Shown here piece by piece: positions 23,123 to 33,307 of a stretch of DNA of 64,000 nucleotides; within the stretch, counting starts at the first letter, position 1, and each line of letters begins with the position of its first letter. This stretch comes from Lineus longissimus (Eukaryota > Nemertea > Pilidiophora > Heteronemertea > Lineidae): the NCBI RefSeq assembly GCF_910592395.1, contig NC_088323.1, forward strand, positions 15,797,501 to 15,861,500, in the 5' to 3' direction. The position numbers were made by a program, and so were the translations under genes. Below the pieces are notes generated by a model. That model saw nothing but the letters and a program-made list of their open reading frames with translations, ran no database searches and was not told where the DNA came from.

Positions 23123-24406
23123 GGGCCTGTTTCATAAAACTTGTTAACAGACTTCCTTTAAGGTACCATAAAGGAAGGATATAACGTCTATTTAAAGCTG
23201 CGTATTAAAAGCGTTTCATAATTCGTTTTTACTCTGCCATTACATTGTCAATTTCAGTGTCTTTGGTTCCTATACACTATATGAATGCCCTTTCGATATA
23301 CGAAACTTCCTTTCCATGCATTAACTCTGTGTCTCGAGGAGGAAAGTCATCATCCCCTGCGTCATCATCAGAGGTCTCGTCATCATCGTCATCGTCATCT
23401 GAATCCTCCACTAAGGGCAATCTATCCCGGATAGCAATGTTGTGGAGCAGGCAGCAGGACTGAATAATAAGGCTTGCCTTTTGTGGTGTGTATTGAATCT
23501 CCTTGCCGAGGCATCTGAACAGTTGCTTTAGGAGACCGTTGCAACGTTCTATGATGCATCTGGCTCTTATTTGCATCCGCTGGAATGCCCTTTCCTGTCT
23601 GGTTTGGGCATTGGCAAGAGGTGTCAGAAGCCACCTCTTGCAAGGATACCCCGAGTCTCCCAACATCCAACCATTCGGTGGATTGTTTTCAAATGCCTGG
23701 CCAAGGGCTGAACTGTGAAGAACGAAGGCGTCATGAGACCCTCCTGGAAAACGCGCGTGCCACACAGTTATTTATGGTCATATCCCAATCACAAACTAGC
23801 ATGACATTAATGCTGTGGTATCCTTTCCGATTGATATACACGTTTTCGTTGATGTGAGGCTTGCGTATACGACAATGGGTCCCATCGATCGATCCAATTA
23901 CTCTTGGAAAACCCGTGTTATCAAAAAATTTGGTTGTGACCTTTTGGAGGTCCCTCTCGAAGTGAACGTGTTGGTCAATGCGTGCTGCAAACGCGGATGA
24001 CACAGCGCCAATACACCTCGATGTTGTCGCAATGCTCACATGGTTAATATCACCGATACCAGATTGTTCATGCCCGATTGCGAAATATCGTAATGCTATA
24101 CACACTTGCAATGATACTGGGAGGGCGTCATTTCTCTGAGTAGGATGCTCCAACTCCTCCGACAGCTGACGACAAAAATCGAAACATATGTTCTTCGCGG
24201 CTAAAGGAACTCTAGACTACCTTCAGGTTGAAAGGAACCGAATAAAATAAAGACAGGATAAAACCACTACCTGAAAAACTCTTAATGGTAACATTAACCT
24301 AGATATGTTAAAGATACGTTTATGAAACGCGTTCTTCCTTTAAGGAGTGACTTTATCCTAGCATTAGGGCTAAAGGCACTTTATTAGGCTTTATGAAACA
24401 GGTCCC
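23123..24406 (-). mobile_element. Harbinger-type DNA transposon
   Basis: Terminal inverted repeats of about 17 bases are seen: GGGCCTGTTTCATAAA at the left and the inverse of GGGACCTGTTTCATAAA at the right. Sub-terminal repeats contain CGTTTCATAA and CTTCCTTTAAGG. The body encodes a HARBI1-like transposase. No Myb-like partner gene is present, and no clear three-base target duplication is seen at the left flank. It sits inside the leader exon block of G6. Confidence 0.8.
23277..24222 (-). pseudogene. HARBI1-like transposase, frameshifted
   Basis: Two overlapping frames (24222-23731 and 23765-23277) together cover the nuclease. The first acidic residue lies in GSIDGTH (codon 23884-23886), the second in LGDSGYP (23655-23657) and the third in IIERCNGLLK (23547-23549), so the D-D-E triad survives. 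HPTQRNDALP and LQVCIALRYFAIG are typical of the N-terminal half. A shift near 23740-23760, in the CGCGCG stretch before the F-P-G-G-S-H-D motif, breaks the reading frame. The C-terminus is a run of acidic residues. No ATG is seen; a stop lies just upstream of 24222, so a missing 5' exon is possible. Known role: cut-and-paste transposition in the nucleus with a separate Myb-like partner. Confidence 0.85.
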
Positions 24407-25164
24407 TATTACATCCAAATTTTAGATTGACAGCTGCACCTATGGTGAAAGCACGTGGTGGAACGTTTTCAAATTAACAGCGCTACTCTTATCGAAGGCC
24501 CTGTCTCTTCATTGTGTGTGTAACTCTTGCTCTCAAACGTACCATCTGTATTTTTCCCTTGTCATTGAATTCAATCGGTTACTCACCAGATAAGTCCAGG
24601 ATATTACATCCAAATTTTAGATTAGCAGCTGCAACTATGACTTATGTATACTGTTTGGGTTAGTGGACCATTTAATTAAAGCCTACCCGAAATATAATAT
24701 GACCCTCTAATATAACGTTTAGATTGCTTCACTTTTGCACATTTTTATTCCGAGGAACACACTAAAATTCAATCGGTTACTCACCAGATACAGTCCAGGA
24801 TATTACATCCAAATTTTAGATTGACAGCTGCAACTATGGTGAAAGCACGTGGTGGAACGTTTTCAAATTGACTGCATGCTGCTCTTATCGAAGGCCCTGT
24901 CTCTTCATTGTGTGTGTAACATTGAGTGTTCGTACCGCAGGAATTCCAAGCCCCGTCTCTCCTCACCAGTCACTAAGTTGGTATTGCTACAATGGATTAT
25001 CAGAACTAAAATATAACACGTTTCGTGTGAGGTATCAAATGCATTGATTTTAAAAAAGTTATCGATTTCCAGTCTCGGTAATTGGATAATCTGCCACTGA
25101 AACTGCATCCAGCAACATTTACCTTTTTTAGAAGCAGTAGCGCGTTTTACTTGTATATGGAATA
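24407..25164 (-). promoter_or_regulatory. Rest of the G6 leader region, with duplicated donor blocks
   Basis: Leader-exon blocks with GTGAGT donors recur here (near 24588 and 24780, minus), as in G2 and G4. The inverted counterpart is 31815-32570. Confidence 0.5.
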
Positions 25165-26199
25165 CATACATACATACAAATAGCATTTATATAGCGCAAA
25201 ATCCGAATAGAAAAATTGCTCAGCTGCGCTTAACAAAAACACTGTTCAAATAGTTTGGTTTTTAATCTTCTTTTGAACTCGCTGACGGTGGAGCTGTTGC
25301 GGGTGTTAGTGTCCAGCGAGTTCCATAATTTGCTGGCATAAACTGTAAAGCTTCTGCCACCAAATGTCTCAAGGCGATACCTGGGAGTCACCAACAACTC
25401 TTGGTTATCCGATCTCAGGGATCGCCCTGGGACATACGATGGCAGGATGTCCGAGATATATGATGGAGCCATGTTGTTTTTGGCTTTGAACACCATGAGT
25501 AAAACCTTGAAATCGATACGATATGGTATCGGAAGCCAGTGGAGAGTTCTCAAAACGGGTGTTATGTGCTCACGTAGTGGAGTCCTTGTAATTATTCTTG
25601 CTGCACGGCTCTGCACTAGTTGTAATTTGTGCAGGAGTTGCTCATTAACCCCAGCTAACAGACTATTTCCGTAGTCCAAACGAGACATCACCAGTGAGTG
25701 CACTAGCTCTTTCGTTGCTGCAGTTGTAAGGAGCTTGCGAGCGCGACCAATATTGCGCAAGTGGTAAGTTGCAGATTTGACGATGTAGTTTATGTGTGAT
25801 GCCATAGAAAGAGTTTGATCAAAATACACTCCGAGGTTCCGCACAGGGCCACTGGACGGAGTGACCTGGACGCCAGCGACAACAAGTGATTTAACGTTCA
25901 GTGAATCGATTACTCTCTGTGAGCCAAAGAGTTCGATCTCTGTTTTAGAAGGATTTCCTTTGAGCTTGTTAACAGTAAGCCAGTCATGAATATCAACGAG
26001 ACAGATCTCGAGGTCGATGATCCTTGAAGCGGCCTGAGTGACAGGAAGTGCTACATACAACTGATTGTCATCCGCGTATCCGTGCCTAGGGGTGCCAAAA
26101 CCATCGATAAGGGGACCAAGTGGCAGGATGTAGACCAGGAAAAGGATGGGGCCTAATACTGACCCCTGTGGTACGCCATAATTGAGTGTTTGAGGCGCT
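25165..26199 (-). mobile_element. 5'-truncated CR1/L2-type LINE
   Basis: The 3' end is GCGCTATATAAATGC followed by a (TATG)n tail at 25165-25185. A short target-site duplication (GAATA) flanks it at 25160-25164 and 26200-26204. The inverted duplicate of this region (near 31820) lacks the insertion and shows the uninterrupted GGAATAATGTTGATC. Confidence 0.85.
25230..26199 (-). CDS. LINE reverse transcriptase, C-terminal part
   Basis: The frame is open from the truncated 5' end, giving about 322 codons. It keeps the VPQGSVLGPILF motif near 26150-26178 and the catalytic Y-A-D-D at 26067-26078. After these come the thumb region and the C-terminal segment THxxPVLRTLHWLP-like and FGGRSFTVYASKLWNSL, typical of CR1/L2-group retrotransposons. 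There are no internal stops, so the insertion is young. The endonuclease and the N-terminal fingers are missing, so it cannot move itself. It lies in the upstream region of G6. Confidence 0.88.
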
Positions 26200-26995
26200 G
26201 AATAATGTTGATCATGCTTTCAGGTCATTAAGGATTAAGCAAAAAGATACACGAATTGCCCGCTTTCGTTAGTTTTCCCGAACCCATTCGTGCCAGAAGT
26301 GTGTCACACGAAAATCCCGCCAACAAATAAGCCCATTTAAGTTGGAATGAATCGGGCCTGTGTGAGAGTACTCCTGATAATTGAACAGTGAATGGCCGTG
26401 TCATTAACATATTGTTTGTGCAATTTTGTTGTTTTTTGTTGTTGTTGTAAATATGTTGTTTTGCAATCTTCTACCAAGGAGGAAATAAAGAAATGATATC
26501 TATTGGAAGCCTGCCCCCAAATCGGGCCAATGGGGCAGTGGCGCTCAAAATTTCAATGGGCTAAAGCTGCGCGACATCAAGTATCATTTGATCGAGGTGC
26601 ATAAAAATAGATCAAAACAATTTTTTCTAGAAATGTGAGCGATATGAAAAGTTTCCTTATTAAAATTATAAAGTATGATAGAATCATAAAAGTGGGGAGT
26701 GAACCAGAACACTTACTTTGTCTCTAATAACGGGTAGGCTTATTTTTACACTGATCTCTGCTACTCGCTTGGTATCACGATCCTTAAAAGAGGACAGTCA
26801 ACATTGCCGCTTCTCGCAAACAAAGGTTTCTGCAACATGATCTGCTCACGGCGGGCTGTATTCTTCTTTCTGGCTCTCTTAGCGAGTGGGCGAGGTGTCA
26901 GAAAGTGACCTTTGAAGTCAATGGAATGTTGTTGGGTATACATGCTAGTCTGGCGTTGGTGCCGTTGTCAACCCCTTGTCATCAACGGAAAAAAT
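26200..26995 (-). repeat. Distal upstream region of G6 (A type)
   Basis: Matches 4700-5228, 19110-19897 and, inverted, 31026-31815. It includes the recurrent 60-codon frame at 26228-26410 that I do not call a gene. Confidence 0.7.
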
Positions 26996-27152
26996 GGTCA
27001 GGGCCTGGTAGTTCAAAACAACTTTTGTCGCTAACGTAAGAGTTAACTTAACATAGCGTTATCTCCTTCACTTTAGCCTTTAGACTTAACGCCAAGGTCA
27101 GTTAACGCCAGCGTTAGTGACAAAACTTGTTTTGAACAACGGGGCCCTGATC
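26996..27152. mobile_element. Intact MITE with GGTCAGGGCC ends
   Basis: Inverted repeats of about 50 bases: GGTCAGGGCCTGGTAGTTCA at the left, and the inverse of GATCAGGGCCCCGTTGTTCA at the right, continuing through AAAACAA and CTAACG. This is the most complete copy; others are at 19898-20044, 30879-31025 and 39144-39290. Homology to the receptor array ends just beyond it. Confidence 0.8.
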
Positions 27153-29049
27153 TGTTATTTGTAACTCTTCTGATTATTGTTAAATATGTCATAACGGACG
27201 ATGGTGAAAAGGTTTTGCCGATGTCAAAATGCATATAAAACTAGACGACTCTTATACACATTGTTTTGGTGATTTTTTAGATTAAAATTTCAGATTCTTA
27301 TCAAAACGTATCAAATACTTCACAATGTGCACAATGTACTTTAGAAACATATCCAGCATTTAAAAAGCCACTCGGTCTGAAAATACGAAAATTGGTTAAA
27401 GAATGATTTGACGGAACATTACCGCATGATTGATGGTAATAGTGAATGCATGTGACAGGGTCTGATTGAGGAGGACACTTGATGAAGATGCGAGGCGCAG
27501 GACCAAGGCTGTAGATGTCAGAATATTTATGGTGGGGCTGTCACGCCGGGTTATTACCCATGACATCAAGTGATCGAGTAGTCTTAGTCTTTGAGTAGGT
27601 TGGAGAGAATCGAGTTGAATCGCGGGGGCTTGCGGTGTAGTTATTTTTCCTCGCAGTTGAACAATTTCTGGCCAAGCCACATAGTCCATTGTCCTGCTCA
27701 CTCCTAGGCCTAATTCCCGTTGTTCCACTGTCGTAGGGTCCCCAGGGCAAGCCTATGTTACACCGACCCCGACAAAACAACTTTCGTGGAGTCGACAGGC
27801 CTAAACTGGCAAGAACAAATACACGGAGTGCAATGAAATACTAACACGAATGTGGAGAACGTACCGAGTCAAAAGTCCTGATAAGATTTCAAACATTTTT
27901 TTTCTAAAGAGTGTGCATGCACATGTCCTACAAAAATTAATAAGATATGTTAGGATCTCGTCGGCAATTTCTACGTGGGAACTTCGAATACTCTCAGCAA
28001 AAAAACGTTTCTCACTTCATTGGTTTTCTACAAAACCATGGCTTTTCACTGAGTTGAAATATCTTATGATGTTCTGAGGAAAAGCGAGAAGTGTTTCAGG
28101 CAAAAGCCTGTTTTCTGGGAAAGCGCTGTAAACACTGCAACGGGTAAAAATCCTTTTATTGTCTAGAGAAATTTTCAACACATGCCGATCTACCGTCGGA
28201 GTGCGTATATCCCGGAGACTTCAGGATTGACATTCACTAAACCAGTGTGGGAGTCTTGTAATGCAACATTTAGAGTATTGAGATCTTATAGTTTTGAACG
28301 TAGAGTATTAGTTTATAGTTTATTAGTAATAGGGGCCTAGTCTTATATCACATATAAGTTGAGTCTCAACCCTGGTTATTGTGCCCAGATTTTGTGGGGG
28401 AAATCTAACCCTTCTTGGCTTTTGTTATATATGGAAGCTATTGTGTGTTGGGTTGGCTCTGGCCTGCTGTTATGTCATGTACATAGCCCCTTCCAAGGGA
28501 GAGGGGAGACCAAACCCAGACACGAGACAAGTAAGACACCAACGTAAAAGACCCTGATTATATACTTAGAAGGAAGACAAGTTCTGCCACCAAGTTGTGC
28601 ATCACCAAGTTGCAGCGCCTGAAACCAATGTGGGTAAGTTGCCACACCGGCAAGTCGTCGTGGGTTCAATATATCAGGGTTTGTGTTCTAAGGCTGTTCC
28701 TTTGTACGATTGTTGACTTAAGCATTATTTCACATGTCTCCACAGCAAGTTCCCTGGTATAAACATAATGGGATCATCTCATAGTGACAAAGGTTTATTT
28801 TGCGTGTGGCGAGTCACAAGGTCACACGCGGACACAGAACGCGGAACAAACTGAACTCGCGAACTTTCTATAGATAAACTGCCAAGTGCCCACGGGATAC
28901 TTCGAGTAAACCTCTACTTCTAAGAGTGTATTCACAATTCTATGTCTTACAATGCTGTTAATAATATGAGATCTTATTATGATTAAAATACTGTTTTCGT
29001 TCTACGACCGTATCGCGTACTGTAGGCGATTATTCCGTTGGGAAGGAAG
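27153..29049. other. Single-copy spacer inside the inverted repeat
   Basis: I see no gene, repeat array or recognised element. Frames of up to 110 codons are present, but they lack ATG context and family signatures. Confidence 0.5.
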
Positions 29050-29408
29050 TAGCATTCCCCGAAGTTACTATTTATAGCTCACAAGGTCATTTGCATAAGA
29101 TATTGATGACGTTTTAGTCACGTGACAGTCGGACATCGACACTTATTTCTACGCATTTGAGCTTATTTCAAAGTCAATTATCTTTGACCCTGAGTTGTTT
29201 GAGCATGAATGATACCATAGAGTCAGAGAGAGAAATATTCAGAACAATTATGTAGTATTTTCAACACTCGGACATGTGCCAGATTGAATCTAACTGCCCC
29301 AGTTAGAAAGCCTGAATCCATTACGAAACCGCATGTTTGTCCGACATTGCCTATATTCAGGGAAATAGAGGGCAGCAGCTGCAGTGACCTCATCATCGCG
29401 GAATGCTA
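29050..29408 (-). mobile_element. MITE with TAGCATTCCGCGA ends, copy 1
   Basis: Terminal repeats TAGCATTCC at the left and TCGCGGAATGCTA at the right. It is inverted relative to the copies at 47341-47707 and 51471-51837. The outer TIR region holds a TGACGTCA-like palindrome in the other copies, changed here. Confidence 0.85.
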
Positions 29409-29418
29409 TTGGCTAATA

Positions 29419-29550
29419 CTACAGTTCAAATAACTATTGACATCCAGTAAATCGCGTCATTGGCGCGTCATTAACTAACGCGCTACCCAGCGGCGTAATC
29501 AACGCGAAACATAGCGAGTTAAGCGCGTCACTGTTACTTCATATGTCTAA
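29419..29550. mobile_element. Solitary degenerate copy of the receptor-intron MITE
   Basis: Blocks ATTGACATCC, CGCGTCATTGGCGCGTCA and GCGTCACTG match the intronic element of the receptors, but no receptor exon is near. It abuts the previous MITE. Confidence 0.65.
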
Positions 29551-29839
29551 TTTCCGCCCCACCCGCGAGGTTTGCTCTCGTCACGTCATGAGCACATTGA
29601 ACTGCTAGTGAACCGTGCTGAATTTGTACTGGCTACCGCTCTCTCCATCATCACCAACGGTATGTGCCGGTGTCGGTCGTGCGAGGTCGTTTCAATAAAA
29701 AAGACGAACGCCACTGCCGTACCGGTACCTGATAAACGTGCCGTTTTTAGTTTGAAAAGTTTGGGTGCGAGGTATGATAATGATAATAATGAACATTTTG
29801 ACATCTGTACATGGATGATTAGATAACAAGATAAGGAAG
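29551..29839. other. No recognisable feature
   Basis: Short AT-rich tracts only. The frames on both strands lack recognised domains. Confidence 0.4.
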
Positions 29840-29943
29840 AAGAAGAAAAAAAGACAAAAACTACGGCAGATTCACCGGGAGTCGAACCCGTGACCAGCCG
29901 ATCCACAGTCATTCACCCTTAGCGCTGAGCCGTCAAGGCTGTA
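29840..29943 (-). mobile_element. tRNA-derived SINE head
   Basis: On the minus strand, box A TGACGGCTCAGCGC (29922-29935) and box B GGGTTCGACTCCC (29877-29889) are correctly spaced for a pol III internal promoter, and a T7 run lies at 29846-29852. The T-arm stem (CGGG/CCCG) is intact. No acceptor stem can be paired, so it is tRNA-like and not a tRNA. Confidence 0.6.
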
Positions 29944-30061
29944 ATGCTGAAATGGAGGATTATTTGCCACTTATATGCGATATGCAAACGAGCGCGCCGC
30001 AATTGTGACAAGGTCGCGCAGGCGGCAGAGTGATTTACCGAAATAGATCCAAGTAATCGTA

Positions 30062-30422
30062 TATTTTGATACTCACCACTTATAATGTGTTGAAATCTCT
30101 CAAGGCCTCGAGGAGAAAGACTGACATGGCGACGAGAGGTTTAGACAGCCGACGAAGAGGAGCAAATACAGCCACAATACGGGTGCTGGTGGTCGTGATG
30201 GTATTCCTTTTACTAGAGACACCAAAGGCTGTGAGTGACATAGCTAGTATTTTAAACGTGTTAACATCTCTTAGTATTCATTACGCTTGGATGAATCCCT
30301 TATACTACATTTCCCGTTTTTTGACCTATTTCAACAGCTTCGTTAATTTCTTCATTTACTGCGCAACAGGCAACCGTTTTAGGAAAGGATTAATTGAGCT
30401 GTTCCGACTGAGAAGTGCATGA
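30062..30422 (+). pseudogene. G7: headless GPCR fragment (end of helix 5 to tail)
   Basis: Homology to the family starts abruptly at about 30062, in the T-T-Y-N-V-L sequence at the end of helix 5, and continues to the R-S-A stop. ICL3, L-E-T-P, N-F-F-I-Y and the tail are all intact over about 118 codons. ECL3 contains SIHYAWM, as in G2. The first five helices and the start codon are absent, and unrelated spacer precedes it. It is followed by a type B flank, so it is the broken end of an inverted array copy and is not a retrocopy. Confidence 0.9.
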
Positions 30423-30878
30423 GGTAACTCATTAAGTTAACCAGTCGGTGATTTTAACGTTCGACATCAGGGAGGAGAATAGATCTTTGCTGAATCGTCT
30501 AATCGATTGTTATATCAGGTGGTGGATGATATTTTGAAAAAGGGAATCATACCTCAATCTGTCAGAATAGAATTATGGAACCGTTACTTTTCCAAGAGTG
30601 ACATTTGAACATCTGCACTGGTATCGCTGTAGAAGCCAAATTTATTCTTGAACGTTTGACTTAAAACATTGTTTTGGCTCGGTTTAGGGGCGGAGACCGT
30701 AAAGAAAGACTGGACGAGATTACTGAATATTTAGACAATAGACTCAAGATGCAACATTCCACAACATCGTGTGATTGAAGACGCGCTCACAATGTTATAT
30801 CTCATCCAAGTAATCGCCAAAAGATACTGTGATCACATGACAGTACTATTGAAAGCCCACAATAGATAGAAAATAACA
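30423..30878. repeat. Type B 3' flank of G7 (inverted orientation)
   Basis: Inverse of the 5340-5783 type of flank. Confidence 0.75.
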
Positions 30879-31025
30879 GATCAGGGCCCGGTTGTTAATG
30901 TCACTAACGCTGGCGTCAACTTACCTTAGTGTTAAGTCTAAAGGCTTATGTGAAGGAGATAACACTATGTTAAGTTAACTCTTACGTTAGCGACAAAAGC
31001 TGTTTTGAACTACCAGGCCCTGACC
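30879..31025. mobile_element. MITE with GGTCAGGGCC ends, inverted copy
   Basis: Runs from GATCAGGGCCCGG to CCAGGCCCTGACC. Closely matches 19898-20044. Confidence 0.65.
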
Positions 31026-32570
31026 ATATTTTCCGTTGATGACAAGGGGTTGACAACGACACCAACGCCAGACTAGCATGTATACCCAACAACATTCCAT
31101 TGACTTCAAAGGTCACTTTCTGACACCTCGCCCACTCGCTAAGAGAGTCGGAAAGGAGAATACAGCCCTCTGTGAGCAGATCGTATTGCAGAAACCTTTC
31201 TTTGCGAGAAGCGGCAATGTTGACTGTCCTCTTTTAAGGATCGTGATGCCAAGCGAGTAGCAGAGATCAGTGTAAAAATAAGCCTACCCGTTATTTGAGA
31301 CAAAGTAAGTGTTCTGGTTCACTCCCCACTTTTATGATTCTATCATACTTTATAATTTTAATAAGGAAACTTTTCATATCGCTCACATTTCTAGAAAAAT
31401 TGTTTTGATTTATTTTTATGCACCTCGATCAAATGATACTTGATGTCGCGCAGCTTTAGCCCATTGAAATTTTGAGCGCCACTGCCCCATTGGCCCGATT
31501 TGGGGGCAGGCTTCCAATATATATCATTTCTTTATTTCCTCCTTGGTAGAAGATTGCAAAACAACATATTTACAATAACAACAAAAAACAACAAAATTGC
31601 ACAAACAATATGTTAATGACACGGCCATTCACTGTTCAATTATCAGGAGTACTCTCACACAGGCCCGATTCATTCCAACTTAAATGGGCTTATTTGTTGG
31701 CGGGATTTTCGTGTGACACACTTCTGGCACGAATGGGTTCGGGAAAACTAACGAAAGCGGGCAATTCGTGTATCTTTTTGCTTAATCCTTAATGACCTGA
31801 AAGCATGATCAACATTATTCCATATACAAATATAACGCGCTACTGCTTCTAAAAAAGGTAAATGTTGCTGGATGCAGTTTCAGTGGCAGAGTATCCAATT
31901 ACCGAGACTGGAAATCGATAACTTTTTTAAAATCAATGCATTTGATACCTCACACCAAACGTGTTATATTTTAGTTCTGATAATCCATTGTAGCAATACC
32001 AACTTAGTGACTGGTGAGGAGAGACGGGGCTTGGAATTCCTGCGGTACGAACACTCCATGTTACACACACAATGAAGAGACAGGGCCTTCGATAAGAGCA
32101 GCATGCAGTCAATTTGAAAACGTCCCACCACGCGCTTTCACCATAGTTGCAGCTGTCAATCTAAAATTTGGATGTAATATCCTGGACTGTATCTGGTGAG
32201 TAACCGATTGAATTTTAGTGTGTTCCTCGGAATAAAAATGTGTAAAAGTGAAGCAATCTAAACGTTATATTAGAGGGTCATATTATATTTCGGGTAGGCT
32301 TTAATTAAATGGTCCACTAACCCAAACAGTATACATAAGTCATAGTTGCAGCTGCTAATCTAAAATTTGGATGTAATATCCTGGACTTATCTGGTGAGTA
32401 ACCGATTGAATTCAATGACAAGGGAAAAATACAGATGGTACGTTTGAGAGCAAGAGTTACACACACAATGAAGAGACAGGGCCTTCGATAAGAGTAGCGC
32501 TGTTAATTTGAAAACGTTCCACCACGTGCTTTCACCATAGGTGCAGCTGTCAATCTAAAATTTGGATGTA
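31026..32570 (+). repeat. Orphan receptor upstream region (inverted)
   Basis: A full A-type upstream region with leader blocks and GTGAGT donors (near 32196 and 32394) in plus orientation. It has no receptor downstream because it ends in the Harbinger remnant. It is the inverse of 24407-26995 without the LINE. Confidence 0.75.
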
Positions 32571-32814
32571 ATAGGGACCTGTTTCATAAAGCCTAATAAA
32601 GTGCCTTTAGCCCTAATGCTAGGATAAAGTCACTCCTTAAAGGAAGAACGCGTTTCATAAACGTATCTTTAACATATCTAGGTTAATGTTACCATTAAGA
32701 GTGTTTCAGGTAGTGGTTTTATCCTGTCTTTATTTTATTCGGTTCCTTTCAACCTGAAGGTAGTCTAGAGTTCCTTTAGCCGCGAAGAACATATGTTTCG
32801 ATTTTTGTCGTCAG
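32571..32814 (+). mobile_element. Harbinger terminus, truncated at a rearrangement breakpoint
   Basis: Inverse of 24166-24406, starting with the TIR GGGACCTGTTTCATAAA. It stops after GTCGTCAG within the transposase N-terminal region. Confidence 0.85.
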
Positions 32815-33307
32815 CGAGGAGACAGCCGAACACTGGTTTGAACACGCCTTCCAACCGTATCTAACCGCAGAAGAGGCTGAACAGTTTTTGTTACTGGTAG
32901 ATCGGTACCGGGTTCATCGAACGGAAAATTTCGGTGTGCAAACTATGAACCTTGGGGGAATCCTCGATTTCATTCCCGCCAGTTGTACATCACTTGTCCA
33001 ACCCCTGGACCTGACTGTCATGAGATCCCTCAAGAACCATATGCGCAAGAGGTGGAAAGCATGGAAAAAGAACCACACGGATAGAGAGGGCCGATGCGAA
33101 CCAATTCAGCTGATGGATGTTGTCACCATTGTAAGTGAGGCTTGGGCTGCTGTTGATGGGGCCGTGATTGTAAAAGGTTTTGAGATGGCATTTCGACCGG
33201 TCCCTATTGAAGCTGGGCCATTCCCCAACCTTGAGGAGGATGAGGAAGAGGAGGAACCGGGTCTGGAATTCGTACAGGTTGAAAGGGACGAAATTAATAT
33301 GGACTGA
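32815..33307 (+). pseudogene. pogo/Tigger-like transposase, C-terminal fragment
   Basis: The frame is open for about 164 codons to a TGA at 33305. It holds the second and third parts of a DDE_1-type catalytic core: an L-L-V-D-R-Y-R-V-H motif (Asp codon 32900-32902), then F-I-P-A-S-C-T-S-L-V-Q-P-L-D (Asp codon 33008-33010), the usual promontory before the terminal helix. An acidic tail (E/D-rich, 33228-33260) follows. The DNA-binding N-terminus and the first Asp are missing, cut at the rearrangement breakpoint at 32814. It could be a domesticated pogo-like exon, but the truncation argues for a relic. Confidence 0.75.

Noticed and set aside
29870-29943. Functional tRNA gene
   Set aside because: Pol III boxes are present, but no acceptor stem can be paired and the anticodon arm is not convincing.
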